This document shows, piece after piece, positions 51,301 through 63,300 of a stretch of 64,000 nucleotides of DNA. The DNA is from Himantopus leucocephalus. Lineage: Eukaryota; Chordata; Aves; Charadriiformes; Recurvirostridae. Below the pieces are notes generated by a model. It searched no databases. It was not told the DNA's origin and saw only the letters and a program-made list of their open reading frames with translations. The DNA lies in NCBI GenBank assembly GCA_003993805.1, contig RSEF01000012.1, positions 1,353,731 through 1,417,730 of the forward strand, in the 5' to 3' direction. The number at the start of each line of letters is the position of its first letter. Position 1 is the stretch's first letter. The translations under genes and the position numbers were made by a program.

Positions 51301-54300
51301 ACAATGAAGCACTGTCATCTGAGGATCCAGTCCAAACTTATCCTTCATTATTAATACTTTGCACTTCAGGGATCTGTTTTGCAGTGGAAAATTTAAGCAA
51401 TTCTCCGATCACGACTGGGCAACAAAGTGATGGAGACTCCTCTCCCTGTTTTGCCATCAGAGCTCACAGCAGATGGAACTACAGAACTGTTGTTGGGCAT
51501 AACCATTCCAGGAGAGCTGCTACAATTTCTTAAAGAATATACAGTCATAAAGTCTGTTTTAAAGCATGGTATAATTATTTAGTTATACAATACCACTTTC
51601 TAGCTGGAAATTGAAGACAGAGAAGCAAAGCATTTTCACAAATACTGGCTAAATCTTTACATCTCCAGTTTTGCTTCTCGGATTGACACATTTAATGGTT
51701 GACTAATAATCTAAGTGGACCCAATGACAGCAGTGAGAGCGCACTACTTAAAATTCTTTTCTCCTCATCTCCAATGTGATGAGCACTTTGCTCCTCTTCT
51801 CTATGTTCATGGGAAATGTAGCCTGCTGTAAAGCACACTGTTTAAATAATCTTGGGAATCTTGTAGTAGTTTTGTGAATTATGCTGCAAATTTTCTATTT
51901 TTCTATATTTACATGACAACATCTTCTTCACAATCACAAACAGATCAACAGATACAAACTCTCTGCTTCCAGCTGGACACTGCAGATAGAGAGAGCAAGA
52001 AAAAGAATACCGCAAATGCTTGGGAAGTGACTTCACCTGTTTGAAGTTGCCATTCTTTCTCTGCTCCCAGTCCATCATGTCATGGAAGATAGGGATCATA
52101 ATATTCCGGACTTCTGGTTGTGGAACAAGTGTAACACCAAGAAAGGGGCCAATCATTCCCGGAATAAAGTGAATCTTATGCTCACCTGTACAACACAAAG
52201 CAACTGTAATTAAAGAAAAGCCTTCGTTATATGTCACTGAGAAAATGGGGAACCTCTGCAATAATGACATATACAAAGTAGTCGGCATGAGCATTAGAAA
52301 ATCAAACACATTCTTTGCCCGAAAGGACTGGAAGAACAGTATTTACTTTACACCATTCCTTGCAAAGTCTCTAAGAGCATTTTTAATTTCACTGGGAAAG
52401 CCTTCAGCAAAACTTATCCGTGCATTTTACTTGCAAAGGAATTCAAACTGTTAAAAATAACCAATCTAAAACATACTAACTAGGGGGAAAAGAGGCCACA
52501 GATACTTCTAATTTATTAAGATTTTGAAAGGGCTGATGAGAACAATGGTACTCAATAGGACATATCTAGATTTCAAAGAACTACAGACCTCTTCACCCAC
52601 AGTACTATGGAAGTCTCAATTTCATAACTGACCTTGACTTAGGACCAAATTGCACTGCTTCTCAGCAACAGAAACCCAAGGCATTTAGCTAACAAACTCT
52701 TCTGTGCCATGCTTACTCTGCAGTCGCAGAGAATAAATCAAANNNNNNNNNNNNNNNNNNNNNNNNNNNNNNNNNNNNNNNNNNNNNNNNNNNNNNNNNN
52801 NNNNNNNNNNNNNNNNNNNNNNNNNNNNNNNNNNNNNNNNNNTGCAAGATGGGTCAGGCTTATTCACTATTTTATAATAAGGCATTTTCTTACTTCTGTA
52901 GTCGTCTTCCTGACCGTTCCCTGAACCCTGTCCAGCTTGTCTTTGTTTTTTTTTTTTTTAAGCTGTAGAAGGCAGTGCCGGGCAAACTATTCTAGAATCA
53001 AGTGCACTTATGAAAAACCTGTGGCAGTAACATCCTCCCTCTTCTCTTATTCAAGATTCTGACAGATTTTCTCTAAGACTGTGGTGTCTTTTTTACTCAT
53101 GGCATTTTACTCACGGCCATTCAGATGATTATCAGCACAATACGTTTGTAGTCTCTGTTTTCTTGACCAGCACTCCTACCTATATTCCTACATTTAAAAT
53201 GTTCATATTTGGCTTTTTTTAATATATTGTTTGCAGCCACATTATCAAGTTATCCAACCTGATTTGTATCATTCCTTTGCCCTCTTAATGGTTTCCCTGT
53301 TCTCAGAACCTTGTATCATTTGCAATCTCTATCAGCAAACTTTTTTTTATTTTCCTCTAGAATACTGCATCCTTCCTTTGTCCTCAAAAATTTCCATAGG
53401 TATTTATTTTTGGTCCTTGATGGAAACAGGATACTGACCTAGCTGGACTTGCTGTGATGCAGTACCAATGTTATTTGGCTCTTCTATTCACAAAATCCTG
53501 AATTACCTAAACCCAAGACTCCTGCAGAACACTTCCAAAAGCACAAGTCCTAGATGAAAATTCTCCATTTACCTTTTGAGACCTGTGGTGACATGTATTT
53601 TTCCCCATCTTGTAACATGCTTAATTTCTTAATCAACATATATAGAAGAGGTCAAATGAATTGCACAAGTTGAAATTTTATCACAACTATTGCATTATTG
53701 CAGACAGGGCTTTTGTGAGTTTTGGGGTTTTGTTTAGTTTTTTTTAATTTTTTATTTTTAAAGTAGTAACATAGAATTTGTTATGCATACCAGTACCTGA
53801 AGACACCAAAAAGAGCTTTACTGTATGCCACTTCTGGGCTTTATTATCAAACACACGTAGCTATAATGTTGAATCATGACAATTTTGGCTTTTGAATCAT
53901 CTACAAAATTATGAAGTTGGTTGCAGCTGTGAAAAATTAAATTTCTGCTTTACTGCCATGGATAAAACAAAAGTCAGAGAGTAACAGTGTATCTCCATAT
54001 GAACCTGACTGCAGCACAGTTGAAGGGATGGGAAAAAGCTGATTTTGTATTTGCAAATACATAAAGACTGTCACTGATGTGTCAAAACAACCAAAACCTA
54101 CCACTGCCACATTTGAGAAGAAAGCATTCAAATTCATAGGAATGTATTCTTTCCAATTAAAAATGTATGATGAGACAGTGCAGAAGAGAGTTGTTGGTAG
54201 GAGAAGAGAAGTGCTTCCTGGTTTTACAAGTCTTAAGAGAAGCTAAGTATTCTGTGACGCTAAAAAAAAAAAAAGCACAGAAATCTGGGGTTACTTTGGC

Positions 54301-57300
54301 TTTGGTTGTTAGGGCAGAGAAGGAAGAGACATACCCAGGTTCTGCCACATGCTGAAGAGCTCGTACGCCATCATCACTCTCATATCGCCATATCTGAAAG
54401 ACAGGAGATAGACAACTGCCCAGCAGAACAAAAACCCACAAGGCGGTGATGTTAAAAAAAATAAATCAAATTCACATTTAAGTCAACATAAGAATATCAA
54501 ACAACTCAGCTAATCACTGAACACTGTATCAGGACATCTACTTGTTTATTTCCACATCCCAAGTTCCATAATAAATCACAAGTACTTGTGGCAGAAAAAG
54601 AAGTCTAATTTTTGAGGTGGCAGAAAAGGCTGGGAACCCAACAAAACATGTTCTTACTTATCCAGAATCTTCTTCCTCTTAGCTGGTGTGGCATTTTCTA
54701 GTTGGAGACTTGGCTGGTTTATAAAGAGAACTGCCAGGCTGAAATAAGAGTTCCACACCTGTGACACAGGAAGAAAATTTTATAAACATTACGCTCCAAT
54801 GAGTAAGTTTTAAACAAGTGTAGGAAGACAAATCTTCCTTTATATATAGAATGAAACCGTTCCCTTTTGTAATCAAGATGTAACTTAATCAATATGTATC
54901 TTTAACTACTGAGATACTAAACTCTTAAGTATACCAATGGATAATTTAAAACTTGGTAGGAATTAAAATTAAATCCCCAAGACTGTAATGCCACTGGGCT
55001 TTCCTCTTAGCACCAGAGTTCAAAATGAATAAAGTTCGTGACTTCAGCAAAGTTTTAAATTGTTTTTCCTGTAGGCTAAACAGATTTTATCCCTCAAAAA
55101 ACCCAGAGATTACATTCTATCATGAATGAGAACCCTATAATTTAGTCAGTTTTCCCAGAGAAACGAGGCTTATGCCATCATGCTGTGTGTACATGCGCCT
55201 AGGTATGTGTCTGGCAGCTTTTCCTTAGTGACACTGAACTTGTTGCCCATTTTCAACTACACCAGACACAGGGAAAACACTCTCTAAGATACTGTGTTCC
55301 TCCAAGTTTTAAGTCAACAGCCAGAAAGAGAGCCTCTGGGAGAGGAAGATCAGGAATGCCCCAACTTCAGGAAAAGCATTGCCTGAGTTTACATTTTATT
55401 AGCCACGAATCTGTAAGAGAGCATGCTTCGTTAACTCCACTGCTTATGAAGATACTCGTTTCCTTTATGAGGGGCTCAAGTCTCTTGATTTGGTATCAGC
55501 ACATCTCTTCCACTTCCCCTCAATTCCACAGCAGATTCACATTCCTGACTTTTATCAGCTAGGTCATCTTCCTCACAGATACTCAAATAAATGCTACAAA
55601 TAAATTAACGAATGTAGCGAACAGCTCTTGTTCCTTTGTTACTGCTAGTTTAAAAAGATGTCATAACATTTTCTCGATATCAATTCTTACTTTAAAATCA
55701 AAGTCCGTTTCCGTGAAATTCTTATGCAGTGCAGAAGACAGGTATTGAACTGTTGTAACTATGATACTGCAGTCAAAAATAAAAAAAGAAAACAAAAAAG
55801 AACATTTGAATGTGGAGTATAACATATTACAGTGTTTTGTGGTGCTGATTTTACTGTACGTACAGAGAGGGGCATTCTTCATGCAGTCACTGCTAGATTC
55901 GCATCGAAGTCACCTATCTTTCTGTGTTTTAATAAACAGTTTGTACTAAGTGATACAAGATTAAGAATTTTCATCGTTATTGTAACTTCTGGGATTGACA
56001 CAGGAGCATTTAAAATCCTGTCTATTTTGTATGGCTGGATCATATTACCTCCAGTGAAATGAAATACACTCATCTTTCTCCTCTTCTAAGCAGAAAGATT
56101 TTTTTCTTAGAGAAGAGCAACTCAAAAAGTTTGAGCTATTTTTGTTCTTGGCTATACAATGGTCATTTATCTGGCTCACACTTCAACTCAACATATTTGT
56201 GAGTATTTTGCCAGTTCCAGATTCCCTGGTATTTTTTGTAGGTGGCTAAATACACCTTAGTGAAGGGCAATCCAGGCATGTGGTAAATTCAGGAATTAAT
56301 AAATAGCATATACATAAGGCAACAATAGTATCAAAAGAAACAGCACATCTCTGATTCACATGAAAGCAACACTTCCAGTAACACTGCTAAACATACCTAT
56401 CAGGTTTATGGCAAAACTGTGCTAAAAGGAACTAGGTAACCTACAGCATCTGAGGGAACTACTCTTTTTATGTGGATTTTTCTTTTCCTACAGATCTTCA
56501 TGTAACCTTTGCATCTGAAATACTGAAATCCACTTCTTTCCCTTTTCATTAGCACTGCAAACTTGCAGAGTACACAGCTCAGCTGAGCAGCCTTTAGGAA
56601 AACTTCCATGGTATCTTCTTGTAACGGGAACCCCTCCAGCTATCAGTCAGCAGTAATTCTAGAGCTAGTTTATCTAAACAAACAAGAAACTAGTAAATAA
56701 GTCCAGCCACCCTGTGTTTGTCACACTGCTGCCATTCCAAACAGCATAGTACTTAACCCATCAGAAGCAAGAAAATTAGATAAAATTAAGCATTAAAATG
56801 GTAGATGACAATTTAATTGAGGAAAACTCTGTGTGTAATGCACTTGGGGTCATCACTAGGGTCTGCTCCTCCTTTTCTAAAATAACTGAGTCCTCCTTCT
56901 AGGTAGGTTAAGGAGTGTTTTTATGGGAAGAGACAGACATTTAACATAGTAATTTACTGCGGAAGGGAGCTGAGAGGCCTCCCAGTTAATACCACTTGGT
57001 GTGGGGAGCTGTTCCTTGCCAAGTGTTACGATAGCTGCTGTACCCTCCATGCAGCTACTTCAGCTTTGGCTTTAAACTTTTAACTCTTTGCTACCTCTGC
57101 ATACTGGTAGAGTTTAAGAAACAGAATGAATACAGAAGTCCCAGTTTGGTCCAGAGTGCTAAAGTAACTGTAGCATGAGGGTGAGCACGCCAAAACTCCT
57201 GTTGATCACCACATCTTGGCCTGATGAAACACACTGCATCACAGGTTTTAACTGCCCAGCTGAGGAGAAGAAATTCTGATACAGAATGTCAACAGTTTAT

Positions 57301-60300
57301 ACCTGCTTCTCTACTTACTTGCTGGTGAGCAACCTCATCACCATCCAGTCTCGAGGAAAGACGCTCATTTTCATCAGGTTCCGAAATACACAGAAAATCT
57401 TCAGGAGGAACTCCTGTCACATAGAGAAAAAAATTTTAAAAAATCACCAGCAGCTGCTGACTAATCTGTTTTCTTGACTGTGAGAAAGACAGTTAAACCA
57501 AGTGTGCTCCACTCCAGCTTTGTGTCACTAGGCCATTCGCCTGAAAACATGGAAACAACATATATTGGGATATGGCTCTATGGATTTTGTATGTATCTAA
57601 TATGTACTAAACAAGTTGCATCTGTCTTTTAAATCTTCTACAGTGAGATGAAAAACTTCCTTATGTGCATAATTGCATATAACTTCTCATATTATCATCT
57701 AGACTTCTGGTGCCAATTTGCAGATGGATTTGCAAATACACTGAAATCATAATCATTTATTTATGCATTCAATTAATTAATGTATCTGTCTGAACTTCTT
57801 TGCACTTATGTCACAAATTTGAGAAAAACCCACATGTTCAAACCCAACAAAACTCCTACGTATGCTTTTAAAAATAGTAACAGGAAAACCCCATTTCTGA
57901 CAATATGCAGCAGAAAAGATCTCTTAAACACATTCAAGCTGAGTATTTGCTTTCCAAAAAATTCCTGAAACCTGAAGATATTTCTGTATTTTGACTACCT
58001 GCACCTCTACGTTTACAAAGAACAACAGGGAGGATAAAACACGCCTTGCAAACTATGATTTTATCGTTTTGTACACAAAATGAAGATAGCACACACAGTG
58101 GCAGTGCAAGGTCTTTTCAAAACTGTCCTCCAATTATGCCTTATTTTTGGGGAAGGGAGAGGGGAAGATTAATATCTTGGTGTAACTGAGCTAAGAGTAA
58201 AGCATCAGAAGCTCCTTGACTTTTGGCCCCATTTTTGCCTAGATGTTAACAATAAGTGAACATAATGCCTTTCCATCCAAGAAAAAGTGTTGGAAATATT
58301 ATTACAGCACAACGGAAAAAAAGTAATATATTTTATTAGGTCAACTGAGAGTTGGGAAAAAAGTTGGGTATAAAAATCTTCAGCTTCTGTGACACTCCTG
58401 AACATACCCTTAGATTGTCAGAGATATAACAGTGTGTGTTCTTATGAGTGTAAAGACACATTTCAGTTCAATGACAAACTTTTTCACTGGTGTGACATAA
58501 AAACTATAGTTTAGACACCTTTTAAAAATATCTATTAAAAATTAATATGAATTAACGTACCAAGTAATTTTCCTATGAGCAATTCAAAAGTTACCTGAAA
58601 GGTAGTAATCTCAGATAACTATCAACCTGAGATACATTGAACCCTGCAACCTAGAGGTAAGAATTCCTTCATCCCAAATTTATCTCCCTGATTTACTCAG
58701 CTTCTCTATATACACATGAAATATTTAGAAGCTGAAAGCCTATTCAGAGAGGATTTCTCACTGTTTCTCCACCTCATTTGTTATGGCAACATAAGTTCCT
58801 GCCACATTACATTCTTCGTATTGTCCTTATTTTATTGAGCGACATGCTAATCAAAAGCATATTATATAAAATTTTGTCTTTATTTATGAAATTATTCTGT
58901 CTTTTAAACAGACTGTTGCCAGAGATACTCCTCTTTCCTGTGGAAGCTGAGATAAAAAGTTGGTTTCTGCTCTTTTGAGATGTGCCATTTCAAAACGTCA
59001 GCAGCAAAAGAGCCACCAGAGAGATCCGCACGCCTGACCAACCCCTTCTGTTCAGGAATAGCCATAACATAAGTTAATATTCACAAATCTGGGAAGTGTG
59101 CAGCAAGTGGAGTAGTAAGGTTACTGCTTTCCCAAAAAAGATTTTATCTGCTAGAAACATTTGTATCCCCCAAAAGGCTTGAAATTCTCTTTTGGTATAA
59201 AATCACCATTCTTCTTAAGTAACCTCCAATGCACACTGAACATCCATAAAATACGATAGAACAACTGACTTTACACTCATGGGATTAAAAAAAAACCCTG
59301 TTCCTCTTGACTGTATTCTATATGGTACAATAACAATATCCTTTTCTGTCTAATGACATCTATCGTGGGACTGTATTTGCTCTTAGGAAGATAATTCAGT
59401 GGCCTGTAGTCTTAAACACAACACCTGTTAGTCTAAAGGTGAAAGGAAGGTCCGTAAACAGAGTGCCAGTGAACGGGAATGATTAGCAGAGCAAGTAATG
59501 CTGGAGGGGTTCCCCTCCACTCTCTCATTCCAAGTAAATCACCCTACAAACATGATGTTCTGTTCTGTTGTACCTTTAGTTCATCCTTGCTTTGGAAGTT
59601 GTCCAGTAAGTGCTGGAAATGAGTGTCCGACATCTGACGAAGCAAAGATAAAAGGCAGGAGACATATTCTCCCTGTTGACCAAATGAGAAACTATTTCAT
59701 TCAGACAATCTCAAATTTCATAAATAAAAAACTCAGCCTGGGGTAAGGTATAAAGGGAGGGGTCTGAAATGGCCCCAATGCCTATGAGAGGGAAGCTGAC
59801 ATGCACGGAGAGTAAAAATACTGCACGTTAACGGTTCCTGAATTACTGTTCCTACACAGGAATACACCTCTTAGAGGCTCCTCCACAGATGGCAGTTTTA
59901 AAAGTCTTTTCACCAATTGTATTATCTATACAAAAATAATTGAAATTTATTAATACGGACATTAATGAGTTGCCCTCCAAGCATGCAGTTTTTGACAATC
60001 GCCTTTTTCAGTTACTTAATATACTATGTCTATCAAAGGTGTGACTGCAGCTCATGCAGACATACCACAAATTATTTAAACTAATTGGCTCAGATACTCA
60101 AAACAGTACAGCAATGACAGCATGGGATCAGTATGGGCTACAAAAGGTGTCTGGAATCTTGTAAATATTTGGCTAATTAGCGTTCACCAAGTTATGTGCT
60201 GTCATAGCTACAGTACTAACAGTATTCCAGTAAGATATTCTGAACATAGTTTGGGTAAGCCTACATGAGCTACAATTACATTTCTGGCCTGCAAAGCAGA

Positions 60301-63300
60301 TGCACCCTAACCAGTTACCACAGTATCCCAAAGTGTTTTCCAAAGATGAGCTCCCCCATTTTACATATCTGAAAGCAAAGCACAGAGAAGTTAAGCAATC
60401 TGTCCAAGATAACAAGCAAGGCAGTGCCAAGAACGCAAGGAGTATGTCTTTTGACTGCCAGTCCCTTGCACAACGCTATTTATTTCTGTGACAATGAGCA
60501 ATTAATTTGGAAAATATACAAACCACTTTCTAAGCAGTATCTAATAAGATTCCACATATCGCTGTGAAATGTGTGCTGTGAAATGTAAATTCAGGAACAA
60601 AGTCCTGAACATATTCAGGAAGAAATACAAAGGATTTTTTACTCGGGACTGCCCATTCCTTTTTAATTTTTTTTCTAATTGGCTCAAGCATCTACCCAGA
60701 AGCTTTGACATAGGTTGTTCCAATAAACTTTACAGGGCTGAGCTTCATTAGGAAAAAAGGTGTGCTTTTATGTGTGAGGTGGCATGTGATAAATAACAGT
60801 AAGTCAAATGGTAGGAATAAAAGGAAATTGAGATGCTACTGGACATTTGCAAGGTAGCGCCTTTCTTATTTTCTATCAAAGAACATGTCTGAAAAGTACT
60901 AAATGCCTTGCTCTTTATTAGGGTTCTACCATTTATTACTGTATCTGAGCTAACACGGGAAGATAAAATCTTTTCTCGTGTGAGAAGCGTACCTTAGTGT
61001 ACATCTGCCCCCAACAATATCTCTGAGGTTTCAGCCATTTGATAAAAAAGCAAGTCTAAAAAAAGTCTATTCTGAACAACAGCTTAACATCATACATTGT
61101 GCAAAAGCTGCATTAGAGACTCTACCAAGCAAAAATAGACTAAAGTAGGCTAGAATAGAAAAGGGCAACAAATCCAGAAAAGAAGAAAGCTGAACAGCTA
61201 AATTCTTTTCTTTTTCTCCTCTTCTACTGCATGTTAAAGAAAAACATTTCTTCCCCTAGGCTTAATGCTGGCAGTCTGGACAAAGTGGTGGCTTTTCCCT
61301 CTTCTTCCACCAAGCTCAACAGCTCACTTGATTTAGGATCTGCTAATTAGGACGAGAGGTAATGGGTTCAAGTTAAGCCAGGCGAGGTTTAGGTTGGATA
61401 TTAGAAAAAATTTTTTCACTGAAAGGGTTATTCAACATTGGAATAGGCTGCCCAGGGAGGTGGTGGATTCACCATCCCTGGAGGTGTTTAAAAAAAGGGT
61501 AGACAAGGTACTTGGGGATATGGTTTAGACGTGGTTTTGTCAGGTTAGGTTAATGGTTGGACTAGATGATCTGAAAGGTCCCTTCCAACCTTAACGATTC
61601 TATGATTCTATGAATTACTTTTTCAAAAGTACGTTGTTTCATTTGCATGAAATAATCAGTGAACCTGGACAGAAGTTCTCCAGGGCGTTAAGTAAAGGGA
61701 CTTGTCCACTGAGAATGATGGTATTCTCAGTCTTGGGAATCAGAGCCTTATAGACTCATATAGCCCCTGGTGACGCCTATTTAGGCAGGTACCCAGCTAG
61801 CGTAAGTCTCAAGTTCTAAACAATAACTCTCAGTCACAGCTGCAAAAACAAACAAGAAAATAACCTGGAAATCTGCAAAAGCTTCCTGAGCTCCACTGCT
61901 TCCTGCAGACCTCACTACTGCAAAGAGGAAGGAATGGATTTGTGGCTTATTAAGGGAAAGAGACAAAGCCCTGGGCGTTCATGCAGCAGAGATGATAATG
62001 AGGTGCCGGTGGTGGTGAGGGACTGAACCAAAGGTTAGAGAAGCAGGAAATAGAAACTGATTGTTAGTTACTAACGGTGATTTCTGCTGTGCACTGCGGG
62101 CAACGCTGCCCTCTTACCGCCTCCTGAGACTGCGATTTACTCATGATTGTTAGCAGAGTTTGTAAAAGCACATCCAGGAGGCTCTCCACCATCATCTCAA
62201 CCTCCTCCACGACATCTCCCTCCTACAGTAAGTGGTGAGCAAACAGACAGTTAGAAACTGGAGAGAATGGCATTAGCAAAGACAATTCTGCTGCATCAGC
62301 CATACCACAAATACTCATTTTGCTAGAGAGCTCTGTAATGGAGCTTCAGAGAAGTACAATCAAATTCATCATTGGTACCAGATACTGTTGTGATGCCAGT
62401 GTGTGTGTTACCTCCTCAGTCTCTGATGGAAACATTCAGGGTCACAGCCATAAAGGTAAGTCTATAATCAAAGGTCTGCATACACTCTAGAACACAATGG
62501 GATCAAATTATGTTCAGGAACCTTTATTCTATGGCAGCGTTATTTTAGCTTACTACCACGATACCTTTCATCTCATTCCTTTCACACAAAACCATAGCTT
62601 GTAATTGCAAATACTCATTGGTATGAATTATATTTAGCACCATGAGCTTCCTCCTTTGGAGTCAGATGGGGAAACTTCACCACCCTCTGTTTGTGAGCAC
62701 TGCTTTAAATGATCAAGTTACCATTTGAGATCAGAGTATTATGATCATCAAAGCTGGGTGTTTAAACGCAGCAGCAATTTCCAGAACTAAGTGTGATTTC
62801 ATTGATTGGATAATTTTAGAGTATTCTCTTAATGTGAATCACAAAGTGCTAGTTACTGTCTCTTGCGGAACTGCAAGTCCTAGAGCTCTGTAGAGCTTCT
62901 GAACTCCACTGACATCTAAGTTCTTGGCTTGGATGAAGAAAATTAAACAGTGTCAAACCTGGTAAATGCGTATGCTGTTTTCCCCTCCTAACAGCAAGAG
63001 CACTGTGTAATCAGAATGCTCTGAGTCACACACACAAAAGCAGACCCTCATTTCAGATGTTCTCCTGCTGACAGAAAGTTAGCAGAATTCCGTTTTTAAA
63101 AGGATTGTTGAAAAACCTGTATTAACCTATAAAAATCCTTCAGTCTTCATTTTACTAAATCAGTGGTGGAATTTAAAAAAAAAAAAAAAAAATCAAACAG
63201 GACATTACCAAAGAGCTGGTCTTAATTATGGAGAAGATACTACTGAGGATCCCAGAGCAGATAAGTAGCTCTTTCTGCTGCCGTAGGTGAAGGTGAATGT

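Larger units (their letters stand above)
59673..62075 (-). other. DOCK3: DOCK3 intron (between window exons 2 and 3)
   Basis: 2.4 kb containing a MIR-type relic (60345-60480) and a CR1 3' end (61349-61614). Confidence 0.85.

Noticed and set aside
62111..62118. GTAAGA after QSQEA as the main donor of exon 62076-62222
   Set aside because: The open frame continues as [14 protein letters not shown], a segment known in DOCK proteins, to a GTTAGT donor. The inner site is kept only as a possible alternative.
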